This document shows, one piece after another, positions 1 to 8,258 of a DNA stretch of 56,599 nucleotides; the stretch's first letter is position 1; each line of letters starts with the position of its first letter. The stretch comes from an uncultured Eubacteriales bacterium (GTDB lineage: Bacteria > Bacillota > Clostridia > Christensenellales > Aristaeellaceae): the NCBI GenBank assembly GCA_902774025.1, contig CACYGY010000038.1:1-56599 (forward strand). Reading direction: 5' to 3'. The notes beneath the pieces are model-generated. The model was given only the letters and a program-made list of their open reading frames with translations, searched no databases and was not told the DNA's origin. The translations under genes were made by a program, and so were the position numbers.

Positions 1-28
1 ATTTTAATATATATCAATTGTATCATAA

Positions 29-77
29 AAGAAGGATTCAATCAAGCTTCTAGCTCAATTGAATCCTTCTTTTTTTT
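29..77. terminator. bidirectional intrinsic terminator
   Basis: A perfect 14-bp inverted repeat (arms 29-42 and 58-71, 15-nt loop) is followed on the + strand by a run of T and preceded by a run of A, so it can stop transcription in both directions. On the - strand it lies just beyond the end of the amino-acid ABC operon and is its natural terminator. On the + strand it would end a gene lying outside the window. Confidence 0.85.
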
Positions 78-109
78 CGGGGACTTTTTTCACAGCCCCT
101 TCTTCTGAT

Positions 110-883
110 TTATTTCGCGGTAATGTCGGTGCCGAAATACTTTTCGGAAATGGCCTTCAGGGTGCCGTCTTCCCTGAGGGCGCGGATGGCTTCATTCACA
201 GCCTCCCGGAAAGAGGCGTTTTCATCGCCCTTGCGGATGGGCATGGCTACCTCGCTGGCTTCCTCGGTGAGGGCTACAACCTTCAGGGCGGCATCAGGGT
301 GCTCATTCATGTAATCATAGAAGGAAAGCTCCGCATTCAGTGTGGCGTCCACACGGCCATCCAGTACCAGGTCCAGGGTCTGGGCCAGGGTGGAGACCAC
401 CACGGTCTCGGCGCCATAGCCTTCAGCGGTCAGGGCGTAGGTGCTTCCGGCGCTGTTGGCTGTTTTTTTGCCCTTCAGGTCCTCGAAGGTTTTGATGTCT
501 TCATTGTCGCTTTTCACAATGAGAGCGGTTCTCAGATAGGCATAGGGTTCAGAGAAGTCGTATTTTTCGGAGCGGTCTTCAGTGATTTCCACACCATTGG
601 CGGCAGAATCATACATCTTGCTGTCAATGCCCATGAAAATGCTCTCCCACTGCGTGGTCACGAAGGAAACAGGTACGCCCATCTTCCCGGCGATGGCTTC
701 CGCCACTTCCACATCGAAGCCGACCAGTTTGTCATTCTCATCCACATAGGTCCAGGGAGCCCAGTTGCCCTCGGTGCCGAGAATGATGCCCCGGCCCTTG
801 ACTTCTTCCAGAAGATCGGCGGAGGCGAGGGAAAGCGTCAGGAGCATGGTCAGTGCCAGGAGCATTGAAAACAGTCTGCGCAT
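110..883 (-). CDS. polar amino-acid/cystine-type ABC transporter substrate-binding protein
   Basis: Extracytoplasmic solute-binding protein of family 3 (GlnH/FliY/TcyA type) that delivers an amino acid to the permease and ATPase encoded just upstream. The 257-residue protein begins with a signal peptide (MRRLF, hydrophobic core, Ala-rich cleavage zone near residue 22). It then shows the family hallmarks: GTEGNWAPW near the start of the mature part, GFDVEVAEAIAGKMG, and the RSEKYDFSEPY motif that occurs often in cystine binders. No convincing lipobox is present. The start is placed at the ATG at 883 because AAAGGA lies 8-9 nt before it; the in-frame ATG 18 nt upstream has no ribosome binding site. 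It is the last gene of a three-gene operon. The substrate cannot be fixed from sequence: cystine is a guess from the SEPY context, and glutamine or glutamate are possible. Confidence 0.9.
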   Translation of the reverse strand: MRRLFSMLLALTMLLTLSLASADLLEEVKGRGIILGTEGNWAPWTYVDENDKLVGFDVEVAEAIAGKMGVPVSFVTTQWESIFMGIDSKMYDSAANGVEITEDRSEKYDFSEPYAYLRTALIVKSDNEDIKTFEDLKGKKTANSAGSTYALTAEGYGAETVVVSTLAQTLDLVLDGRVDATLNAELSFYDYMNEHPDAALKVVALTEEASEVAMPIRKGDENASFREAVNEAIRALREDGTLKAISEKYFGTDITAK

Positions 884-909
884 TTGAATCGTTCCTTTCA
901 TTCATATTG

Positions 910-1650
910 TTATCTTTCAGCGGACAGAGTCCGCAGAAATTCACGGGTGCGTTCTTGCTGAGGCTGCAGGAACAAGGCTTTGCTCTCGCCGGATTCCACG
1001 ATCTGCCCGTTTTCCATGAAGACCGTGTGATTGGACACATCCCGGGCAAAGTGCATTTCGTGGGTGACCACCAGCATGGTCATGCCGCTGACGGCCAGAT
1101 CCCGCATGACGGAGAGAACCTCCCCGATGAGCTCCGGATCCAGGGCGGAGGTAGGCTCGTCAAAGTAGATGATCTCGGGACTTGTGGCCAAAGCCCGGGC
1201 AATCGCCACCCGCTGCTGCTGTCCCCCGGAGAGCTGGCTGGGATAATGAGAAGCACGGTCCTTCATGCCCACCCGGTCCAGAGCGTTCATGGCAGTGTCC
1301 ACAGCCTGATCCTTTGGCATTTTCCGGGCTACGGTGAGGCCCTCGGTGACATTCTGCAGGGCTGTCTTATTGGCAAAGAGATTGAAGGACTGGAAGACAA
1401 AGCCGGTGCGCAGGCGGATGCGGGCGATGTCTTTACGGTGAATGGTCTGCAGGTCAAAGGTTTCCTCCCCGAAGGTGAGGGTACCTCCGTCCGCTTTTTC
1501 CAGAAAGTTGATGCATCGGAGCAGGGTGGTTTTTCCCCCACCGCTGGGTCCGATGATGGCGGTCACGTCGCCCCTGTGAACTTCCAGGGAAACATCACGC
1601 AGGATTTCCAGATTTCCGAAATTTTTCCGGAGATGTTCCACCTTAAGCAT
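910..1650 (-). CDS. polar amino-acid ABC transporter ATP-binding protein
   Basis: Cytoplasmic ATPase of the GlnQ/TcyC class that powers amino-acid import. Over 246 residues the motifs appear in order: Walker A GPSGGGKTT near residue 34, Q-loop in FVFQSFNLF, signature LSGGQQQR, Walker [14 protein letters not shown], and the H-loop histidine in VVTHEM. The length equals the family norm. Its ATG overlaps the end of the permease gene by 8 bp, which implies translational coupling, and the binding-protein gene follows 26 bp downstream. The gene looks intact, with a normal motif set. Confidence 0.95.
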   Translation of the reverse strand: MLKVEHLRKNFGNLEILRDVSLEVHRGDVTAIIGPSGGGKTTLLRCINFLEKADGGTLTFGEETFDLQTIHRKDIARIRLRTGFVFQSFNLFANKTALQNVTEGLTVARKMPKDQAVDTAMNALDRVGMKDRASHYPSQLSGGQQQRVAIARALATSPEIIYFDEPTSALDPELIGEVLSVMRDLAVSGMTMLVVTHEMHFARDVSNHTVFMENGQIVESGESKALFLQPQQERTREFLRTLSAER

Positions 1651-2326
1651 GACGCGCCTCCTTTCCGCCGTAGGAGGCCAGTTTCTTTTCTCCGAGGCGC
1701 TGCAGCCAGGTCAGGACCGTGGAGAAGAGGAGGTAGATCAGGGCCAGCTCGATGTACAGTGCCAGAGGCTCATAGTAACGGGCATTGATGCGCTGAGTTG
1801 CCATGAACATCTCTGCCACGGTGATATTCATGGCTAGCGAGGTGTCCTTGACCATGGAGATCAGGCCGTTGGCCAGGGAAGGGAAGGCGGTGCGCAGGGC
1901 CTGGGGCAGGACAATGCGCCACATGATCTGGGTGTAGGACATCCCTACACAGTAACCCGCCTCAATCTGTCCGGAGGGCACCCCTTCCAGAGCGCCCCGG
2001 ATGGTTTCAGCGCAGTAGGCGCCTTCATTGATGGAGAAGACCACGATGGCTGCCACGAAGGCATCCAGAATCAGGCCAGCCTTGGGGAGACCATAGAAAA
2101 CCACAAAGAGCTGTACCAGCAGGGGTGTACCGCGAATGACCCATATGTAGAACCGGCAGAACTGACTGAGGATCTTCACATGTGCAAACTGAATCAGCGC
2201 CACAACGATGGCAATGACCATGGCGATGGCGAAGGCGATAACGGTCAGGGGAAGGGTCATTTTCAGACCGGGCAGAAGGATTTTCGGGAAGGATTCCACA
2301 AGGATCTGCCAGAGTCTCTCAGTCAC
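1643..2326 (-). CDS. polar amino-acid ABC transporter permease
   Basis: Membrane subunit of the His/Glu/Gln/Arg/opine permease family (GlnP/TcyB type), 227 residues. It has an N-terminal helix (LPLTVIAFAIAMVIAIVVALI), the RGTPLLVQLF motif typical of this family, and the EAA coupling loop (EAGYCVGMSYTQIMWRIVLPQA) that docks on the ATPase. The start is taken as GTG at 2326 because AAAGGA lies 8 nt upstream. Longer in-frame extensions reach back to 2647 but are hydrophilic nonsense that would run through the leader and attenuator. It is the first gene of the operon permease-ATPase-binding protein, transcribed leftward. Confidence 0.92.
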   Translation of the reverse strand: MTERLWQILVESFPKILLPGLKMTLPLTVIAFAIAMVIAIVVALIQFAHVKILSQFCRFYIWVIRGTPLLVQLFVVFYGLPKAGLILDAFVAAIVVFSINEGAYCAETIRGALEGVPSGQIEAGYCVGMSYTQIMWRIVLPQALRTAFPSLANGLISMVKDTSLAMNITVAEMFMATQRINARYYEPLALYIELALIYLLFSTVLTWLQRLGEKKLASYGGKEARHA

Positions 2327-2357
2327 GTTAACATTCCTTTCCGGCTGAATCAAAGAC

Positions 2358-2402
2358 AAAAAAAGAAGAACCGTCGACCCCGAATCAATGGGTCTGCAGT
2401 TC
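2358..2402 (-). terminator. possible attenuator in the leader of the amino-acid ABC operon
   Basis: On the - strand, a stem (GAAC, internal loop, GACCC, 9-nt loop, GGGTC, internal loop, GTTC) is followed by TTC and seven T. It lies about 30 nt before the GTG start of the permease, so it would stop transcription ahead of the first operon gene unless remodelled. This is inferred from the hairpin plus U-tract only; no known riboswitch or T-box consensus was recognised next to it. Confidence 0.5.
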
Positions 2403-2630
2403 CCGCATAACAGTGATACCTCGGCTTCCCGGCACAGCCTGGATCCGGAAACCAAGCCCAGTTTATCAGATTGCCGGATAAAGTCAATGGTCGGAACATG
2501 AGAAAAACAAAAAGCCTGCCAGATCTCCTTTAAATAGGAAGCAATACTTCTGCAAAGAAGGCACGGCAAATAGTAACAGACAAACGTGAAAAAATTGTTA
2601 CAATTCAGAGACGAAATCATGTTATTTTTG
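2403..2630 (-). promoter_or_regulatory. long structured leader / intergenic region before the ABC operon
   Basis: The 402 bp between the divergent permease and metallopeptidase genes contain no credible coding region. Read on the - strand the segment can fold a stem-loop (2423-2458, GGCTT...CCGG / CCGG...AAGCC) before the attenuator-like hairpin, so the operon may have a regulatory leader. A weak candidate - strand promoter is TTGACT (2482-2487) with a 16-bp spacer to TAAACT (2460-2465). No T-box (no TGGNACCGCG element), lysine or glycine riboswitch consensus was seen. Confidence 0.35.
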
Positions 2631-2659
2631 TTTACAAAGGAAAACATCCGGTGTATGAT
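2631..2659 (+). promoter_or_regulatory. sigma-A promoter of the repeat-tailed metallopeptidase
   Basis: TTTACA (2631-2636), a 17-bp spacer and TATGAT (2654-2659) give a strong promoter about 70 bp before the start codon at 2729. Its position rules out the in-frame start at 2651, which lies inside the promoter. Confidence 0.7.
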
Positions 2660-2728
2660 GCAATGGGAAACTGGAAAGGTCAGGATTACCCGGCGATCAG
2701 AACCGGGCCTGGGGGAAGGAGCATTGTC

Positions 2729-5700
2729 ATGAGCAATTCAGACGGATGGCGCAGAATGCTGGCTCTGTGTCTTGTTCTGTGTATGGGATGGAACGTGCTT
2801 TCATACGCTCTTGCAGATACCGTTGAGGTCAGGATGGATGGTGTCAGGACTGGCGATCAGCGAAGCACAGTTCTTTCCGAACTCTGTCTGGAGGATATGG
2901 ATCTTCCGGAGGTGGGGAAAAGCGCGGTGAACGCTTCCGCGAGCATCGTCAGCGCTCAGGGGGTGGCCTGGGAAATCCCGGTCCTCTGGTTTGACGGCAG
3001 CGGCAATGCGCTCTCCGTTTTTCCGGAGGAAGGGGAGAGTTTTCCGGTTCTCGTGTTCTTTATTCCGGAGGGATACCGGGTGGAAACGGGAAGTTTCATA
3101 CTGACCGTTAACCCTTCCCTGGCCGGCCTGTTCGGCACAGGGCCGCTTCTTTCCGTTTATGACGATGCCACGGGCCTTTTCTATGTGTTTTCGGGCCGCC
3201 TGAATCTGGACATTCTGACCGGAAAGACTGAGAGCGGTAAAAACGCTTCCGGGAAGACGCGTGACGGGCAAGGAAAGAACACGGGAAGGGCTTCTCCGGT
3301 GTCAGACACCGTGGGACCGGCTCCTGCCGGACCGTGGGATGATCCGGAAGTTCTCCTGAACGACGAGGTTCAGGAAGAAAAGCTGCCCAATGGCGGGCAG
3401 GGTGAGAGCCGGCAGGAGAATAAAGAGGGCGGGGAGAAACAGGACAATCCTCAGCAATCTGCTCAGGAGCAGGAGAAGAAGGAAGAGAACCAGGAACAGG
3501 CTCAGCAGCAGGGCGAAAAGAAGGAAGAGAATCAGGAACAGGCTCAGCAGCAGGGCGAGAAGAAGGAAGAGAATCAGAAGCAGTCCGGACAGGAAACGGA
3601 GCAGAAGCCGGAGGATGACAGGGACGCCGGAGGCATGTCCCCGGAGAAAAAGGAGAGGCTGTCACGTCTGGTGGATGTTTACTGTTCACAGACGGCCAGG
3701 GATGTCCTTTCTCGGGATAGTCTCATAGGACTGGTGGACCTGATTGTCAATCGTGTGCAGCCGCAGGCTGTCAACCTTCTGCTGGACAGGTTTCCCGCTT
3801 TTCGGGAAGCGGCCGATTCAAGCCGACTGGGGACGGTAATGGGTCTGTATATCTATTTCAATCATGGGGACACGGACGGCAATCCCGCCCACGAAAAGGC
3901 TCAGTCTGACGTTCAGGCTTCTGTGTCGGCAGTCTATACCCAGGAAAATGACGAGGTCGTCTTTGGATATATAACCCGCGTGAATGCTTCCAGAGTTGCG
4001 GACGCGAACATTGAACGGAACGAGTACGTGCTTACGGAGGATGAGAGCAAGCTGGCGGAACTGGACAATACCCTTGTACACGAAATGATGCATGCCATCA
4101 TGTTTGACTATGACCGGGTGGGTCACACCGGCATAGTGAGCGTGGACGAACTGTATGACAGTTCCGAGGAAGCCCTGAAGACGCGGGAAGAGACACGGCT
4201 TCCCACATGGTTCCAGGAGGGCATCGCGACGACAGTGGAAAACAATTTCCGGTACCGGTACGACTATTTCCAGCTTCTTCGGTATGTTCCGGGGGAAGAG
4301 GGACAATCCGGTCATCTGGAAAACAGTTATACAAGTGACACGATTCTGAACTTTTATACCCAGGGTAAATTCGAGAACACAACCTATGAATTTGATCTTG
4401 GAAAAAAGACGACTCCCAGTACCTACGTTAGCGGTTATCTTGCGTGTCTTTACATAGCTGAAATGGCCGCGCAGAAGGAGAATGGAAAGAGCTCCCTTCA
4501 GGATGACGGAAGCGTCAGCAGTGAAGTCCTGCTGGAGGGCATGAATTCAGTTTTTAAAAGGCTGAACAGTGGTGAAACCCTTGATGTCATCATCAAGGAT
4601 GTTTCAGGCGGCTCCTATACGGATACGGATGATTTTCAGAACAGATTCATCAAGGGAAATCAGAGCGGAGAGGGCTACCAGGGAGATGGGGATTCTCTGA
4701 ATTTCTGCGGACAGTTTCTGAATTACATGCTGGAGATTGAGAAAAACGCAGAAAATGGGAGCAGACCCAACGGTTCAATTCTTTTTGAGCTTGACAGAGA
4801 TTTTATCACACCACTGGACCGGGAGAATGAATCCGATACTGATATATACCATATTATGGAGAATAACGGATATGTTCAATCCAGCGTTCCTCAGAGCATA
4901 GCGGGAACAAGCGGAGGAAAATCCCGGAGCGGTACATCTGAGAATAATCAGTCCGTTCAGGAGAATGCCCGGAATCCGAAAGAGGAGCTGCTGGATGAAC
5001 AGAGCGCGGCAAAGGATGAAGCGGAGATGGTCCACGGTGATGAGGAAGCAGACCCGGACGGCGAACTGCTGAGCGTGAACCGGGACAAGGAAGAAGGAGA
5101 GGCGGTGGACATCACATATCTCATGACTTCTCCTGACACGGAAGACCCGCCTCAGATCGGGAGCAGCGGGGAGAATCGGGATGAAACGGGTGCTTCGGGG
5201 CAGGTGCGTGACGAGTATGCACCTTCCGACGGGGCAGGACCGGAAGAAAAGGTATTCCGGGATGATTCCCTGTCTGCTGATGGTATGGATGTCACGATGG
5301 AACCTGGTTCCGGGGATGGGGATACAGAATCTGAAGAGTCCGGGGCGGAGAACGATCTCTGCTCCGATGCGGAACAGGAGCCGGACCCGGTAAAGGAAGG
5401 AGAAGAAGAAAGACAGGGTCTGTCCGGAGATGAAGCGCCGGAGAACGGATCGAAGGAAGGCGACGGGACAGAGGGCGTCAACGGAACAGATAAGACCGGG
5501 AGCAAAGACGGAGAGAATGAAGGAACGTCAGAAGCTGCTGAGGGTGAATTACAGATTCGGGATGCTGGGGATGTGAAGGAAATAAAGTCCGGTGAAGAGA
5601 AACCGGGAGAAGGCGGAAAGATCGAAGACCGTGAAAGCTCTGATCCGGAAAAGACCGGGAACGGTGATGACGGGGATCCTGAAGCATCCGGAGAAGAAAA

Positions 5701-6538
5701 GCCGGGAGAAGGCAGAAAAGCCGGAGACCAGGAAAGCTCTGATCCGGAAAAGACCGGGAACGGTGATGACGGGGATCCTGAAGCATCCGGAGAGGAAAAG
5801 CCGGGAGAAGGCGAAAAGGCCGGAGACCAGGAAAGCTCTGATCCGGAAAAGACCGGGAACGGTGATGACGGGGATCCTGAAGCATCCGGAGAGGAAAAGC
5901 CGGGAGAAGGCGGAAAGGCCGGAGACCGTGAAAGCTCTGATCCGGAAAAGGCCGGGAACGGTGATGACGGGGATCCCGAAGCATCCGGAGAGGAAAAGCC
6001 GGGAGAAGGCGAAAAGGCCGGAGACCAGGAAAGCTCTGATCCCGTAAAAACCAGAAACGGTGGCGACGGGGATTCAGAAGTATCCGGAGAGGAAAAGCCG
6101 GAAAAAGACGGGAAGACCGAAGGTCGTGAAAGTTCTGATCTGGAAAAAACCAGAAACGGTGGCGACGGGGATTCAGAAGTATCCGGAGAGGAAAAGCCGG
6201 GAAAAGACGGGAAGACCGAAGGCCGTGAAAGTTCTGATCCGGAAAAGACCAGGAACGGTGACGACGGGGATCCCGAAGCATCCGGAGAGGAAAAGCCGGG
6301 AGAAGACCGGGAAAGATCTGATCCGGAAATGAACACAGACGGAGGCACGGAATCCCGGAAAATGACGGATGCGGAGGAAGCGGGATCGGCAGGAGAAACA
6401 GCGGTTCCGGAAACCGGCACATCCGTGGCGACAAAGGAAGAAGAGGGAGAGAATGATTCCGGGAAGGGGGACCAAAGCGGGGCATCCCCGGGAAAAACCT
6501 CATCACGGAAGCAGTTCATCTTCCGGAGACAGAGCTGA
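2729..6538 (+). CDS. secreted HExxH metallopeptidase with acidic tandem-repeat tail
   Basis: Large extracellular protein of 1269 residues. A signal peptide (hydrophobic core LALCLVLCMGWNVLSYALA) is followed by a beta-rich region to about residue 190. Next comes a Gln/Glu/Lys-rich linker with a 14-residue repeat (from residue 249). The catalytic region has a zinc site H451-E-M-M-H455 with a third ligand candidate E497 in WFQEG, the gluzincin arrangement. After residue 750 the protein is almost entirely Glu/Gly/Asp/Ser, ending in seven and a part 33-residue repeats. There is no LPxTG motif or C-terminal membrane helix, so retention at the surface, if any, would be through the charged tail. The start at 2729 has AAGGAG 7 nt upstream and lies after the promoter. 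Substrate unknown. A hairpin follows the stop. The family could not be named more precisely than MA-clan peptidase. Confidence 0.8.
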   Translation: MSNSDGWRRMLALCLVLCMGWNVLSYALADTVEVRMDGVRTGDQRSTVLSELCLEDMDLPEVGKSAVNASASIVSAQGVAWEIPVLWFDGSGNALSVFPEEGESFPVLVFFIPEGYRVETGSFILTVNPSLAGLFGTGPLLSVYDDATGLFYVFSGRLNLDILTGKTESGKNASGKTRDGQGKNTGRASPVSDTVGPAPAGPWDDPEVLLNDEVQEEKLPNGGQGESRQENKEGGEKQDNPQQSAQEQEKKEENQEQAQQQGEKKEENQEQAQQQGEKKEENQKQSGQETEQKPEDDRDAGGMSPEKKERLSRLVDVYCSQTARDVLSRDSLIGLVDLIVNRVQPQAVNLLLDRFPAFREAADSSRLGTVMGLYIYFNHGDTDGNPAHEKAQSDVQASVSAVYTQENDEVVFGYITRVNASRVADANIERNEYVLTEDESKLAELDNTLVHEMMHAIMFDYDRVGHTGIVSVDELYDSSEEALKTREETRLPTWFQEGIATTVENNFRYRYDYFQLLRYVPGEEGQSGHLENSYTSDTILNFYTQGKFENTTYEFDLGKKTTPSTYVSGYLACLYIAEMAAQKENGKSSLQDDGSVSSEVLLEGMNSVFKRLNSGETLDVIIKDVSGGSYTDTDDFQNRFIKGNQSGEGYQGDGDSLNFCGQFLNYMLEIEKNAENGSRPNGSILFELDRDFITPLDRENESDTDIYHIMENNGYVQSSVPQSIAGTSGGKSRSGTSENNQSVQENARNPKEELLDEQSAAKDEAEMVHGDEEADPDGELLSVNRDKEEGEAVDITYLMTSPDTEDPPQIGSSGENRDETGASGQVRDEYAPSDGAGPEEKVFRDDSLSADGMDVTMEPGSGDGDTESEESGAENDLCSDAEQEPDPVKEGEEERQGLSGDEAPENGSKEGDGTEGVNGTDKTGSKDGENEGTSEAAEGELQIRDAGDVKEIKSGEEKPGEGGKIEDRESSDPEKTGNGDDGDPEASGEEKPGEGRKAGDQESSDPEKTGNGDDGDPEASGEEKPGEGEKAGDQESSDPEKTGNGDDGDPEASGEEKPGEGGKAGDRESSDPEKAGNGDDGDPEASGEEKPGEGEKAGDQESSDPVKTRNGGDGDSEVSGEEKPEKDGKTEGRESSDLEKTRNGGDGDSEVSGEEKPGKDGKTEGRESSDPEKTRNGDDGDPEASGEEKPGEDRERSDPEMNTDGGTESRKMTDAEEAGSAGETAVPETGTSVATKEEEGENDSGKGDQSGASPGKTSSRKQFIFRRQS
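3473..3577 (+). repeat. 42-bp tandem repeat in the peptidase linker
   Basis: Two complete 42-bp units (3473-3514, 3515-3556) and a half unit encode EKKEENQEQAQQQG repeated, a charged Gln-rich linker between the N-terminal region and the metallopeptidase region. The copies are nearly identical at DNA level, which points to recent duplication. Confidence 0.85.
5591..6320 (+). repeat. 99-bp tandem repeat array (7 full units plus a partial one)
   Basis: Seven consecutive 99-bp units (5591-6283) and a truncated eighth encode 33-residue repeats of the form GEEKPGEGxKxxDxESSDPEK followed by TGNGDDGDPEAS. Units 1-4 are nearly identical; units 5-7 share a variant (KTRNGGDGDSEVS in 5 and 6), so the array grew by at least two amplification steps. 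It forms the acidic tail of the metallopeptidase. Confidence 0.93.
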
Positions 6539-6555
6539 GGGCCGGAAAACAGTCG

Positions 6556-6580
6556 GGGAGCGGACATATTGTCTGCTCCC
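6556..6580 (+). terminator. hairpin after the metallopeptidase gene
   Basis: GGGAGCGGACA and TGTCTGCTCCC form an 11-bp stem (one G-T pair) with a 3-nt loop, 18 bp after the stop codon. The T-run is displaced (TTTTTT at 6595-6600), so termination may be inefficient. Confidence 0.5.
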
Positions 6581-7051
6581 TTATGAATGGGCACTTTTTT
6601 CCGCTTGAGATGCCTGCACCGATATCGAATGTCCGGCCCCTTCATCTTTCAGGATATGCTATTTCCTGGCCAGAGAGATCCGGGCGCCCCATACGGGATG
6701 GAAGATGCAGGACGCACCCCACCGTGGCCGGGCCAGAATCCGGACGGAACGGGGAGAATATGGGTATTGCCAGGACAAGAAGAAAAGCAGAAAGGACCGG
6801 TGGGCTTTTGTACCCGGGACCGCCAGGACTCAGACACACATACAGACATCTTCGAACATGTTGATTCATGAGGAAAAGAAGATCCTTGAGCAGGGTCTGA
6901 CGCACGCTCCGGCATGGGACCGGAACGGTTTCCGCCGCGGACAGCCCTCATTTCCGACCAATGCCTCATCAGATTCCGGATGGAGCTTCGGCTGTATGGG
7001 ATCAGCTTTTTCGGGGACCATTGTTTTTTCTGAGAACAGGGCAGGGGAGAG
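6581..7051. other. intergenic region without a recognisable gene
   Basis: About 470 bp between the metallopeptidase and the esterase. Several short overlapping open frames exist on both strands (60-146 codons), but none has a recognisable domain or a convincing ribosome binding site, and they mutually overlap. It may be a decayed gene or a spacer; nothing more can be supported. Confidence 0.4.
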
Positions 7052-7080
7052 TTGCAAAAGACGGTGATACCCTTTATCCT
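7052..7080 (+). promoter_or_regulatory. candidate promoter of the acetylxylan esterase-like gene
   Basis: TTGCAA (7052-7057), 17-bp spacer, TATCCT (7075-7080), 38 bp before the start codon. The -35 box is good and the -10 box weak. Confidence 0.4.
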
Positions 7081-7118
7081 CTGAGGCACAATGAAAATGG
7101 ATGGGAGAGGAATTGAAT

Positions 7119-8078
7119 ATGGGTCTGTTTGACTTGTCAGTGAATGAACTTTATGATTATCAGGGAACGAACCCGAAACCGGAAGATTTTGACGAATACT
7201 GGGATCGCGGTCTGAAAGAGATGGCGATGACGGAACCGGATGTGCTGCTTCAGCCGGCCTATCCCCATCCTGCGTTTGACTGTTTTGATCTCTGGTTCAA
7301 TGGAACCGGGAATGCCCGGATTCATGCCAAGCTTGTGGTGCCCCGCAGGGCTGAATTTCCGGTTCCCGCGGTTCTGAGGTTCCATGGATACACCGGAAGC
7401 GCCGGCGAATGGACGAGTCTGATGGAAGTTGCCGCATCCGGTTATGTGGTGGCGGCTCTGGATGTGAGAGGACAGGGCGGATGGAGTGAGGACACGGGCG
7501 GCGTAAAGGGGAATACCCTTCACGGTCACATCATCCGCGGTCTGGAGGACGAGAATCCGGACCATCTGCTTTTCCGGCATATTTTCCTGGACACGGCCAT
7601 GCTGGCCCGGGTGGTGGGCGGCATGAAAGAAGTGGACGCATCCAGGATCGCTGTATACGGAGGAAGCCAGGGGGGCGGTCTGTCGCTGGCCTGCGCGGCG
7701 CTGGCGAATGTGAAACTGGCGGCGGTGTGGTATCCTTTTCTCAGCGATTACCAGCGGGTGTGGAATCTGGATCTGGCCAGAGATGCCTATTCGGAACTGA
7801 CGGAGTTTTTCCGGCACACGGACCCCACCCATGCGCGTGAGAAGGAAACCTTTACCCGTCTGGGATATATCGATGTTCAGCACCTGGCATGCCGGATCCG
7901 GGGGAAGGTGAGGATGTATACGGGCCTTATGGATACGATCTGCCCGCCCTCCAGTCAGTTTGCAGCCTTCAACAAAATCCGGTCCGACAAGCAGGTGATC
8001 TTTTATCCTGACTTTGGACATGAGGGTCTTCCGGGGTCCACGGATGCCATGGTGGCATGGTTTGCTCAGAATCTCTGA
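7119..8078 (+). CDS. acetylxylan esterase / cephalosporin-C deacetylase family hydrolase
   Basis: Carbohydrate esterase family 7-type alpha/beta hydrolase of 319 residues that removes acetyl groups from xylo-oligosaccharides in characterised relatives. It begins with the family pattern PEDFDEYWDRGL and has the oxyanion-side RFHGYTG loop. Further on are LDVRGQGG, the nucleophile elbow GGSQGGG with the catalytic serine, the acid-side segment MYTGLMDTICPPSSQFAAFN, and the histidine in DFGHEGLPG. There is no signal peptide, so it works in the cytoplasm on imported acetylated oligosaccharides. ATG 7119 is preferred over the in-frame ATG at 7101 because AGAGGA lies 7 nt before it. The family norm is 318-325 residues, so the gene is full length. 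Neighbouring GH120 and GH105 genes elsewhere in the window fit hemicellulose and pectin use. Confidence 0.93.
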   Translation: MGLFDLSVNELYDYQGTNPKPEDFDEYWDRGLKEMAMTEPDVLLQPAYPHPAFDCFDLWFNGTGNARIHAKLVVPRRAEFPVPAVLRFHGYTGSAGEWTSLMEVAASGYVVAALDVRGQGGWSEDTGGVKGNTLHGHIIRGLEDENPDHLLFRHIFLDTAMLARVVGGMKEVDASRIAVYGGSQGGGLSLACAALANVKLAAVWYPFLSDYQRVWNLDLARDAYSELTEFFRHTDPTHAREKETFTRLGYIDVQHLACRIRGKVRMYTGLMDTICPPSSQFAAFNKIRSDKQVIFYPDFGHEGLPGSTDAMVAWFAQNL

Positions 8079-8258
8079 CGGGAATGACACGTGACTGGCA
8101 GTGAAGTGACACGAAAGCGGACCGCCTGAAAACCTTCCCGAATGCGGAAATGCGCAGCACCGCGCGCGGGAGGGCAGGCGTGCCGCTGATTTCATTCCTT
8201 TTCCTGCTTCCGACCCTATGCAGGAGAAGAGAGCGCATGGAAAGGAAAAGCCGGCGGT

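Noticed and set aside
5591..6320. CRISPR-like regularly spaced repeats
   Set aside because: The units are contiguous 99-bp coding repeats with no unique spacers and stay in frame with the peptidase gene.
5152..6645. 497-codon frame (and a 342-codon one) on the - strand across the repeat tail
   Set aside because: It mirrors the 99-bp repeats of the real + strand gene (Pro/Ser/Phe-rich antisense of Glu/Gly/Ser codons) and lacks start signals.
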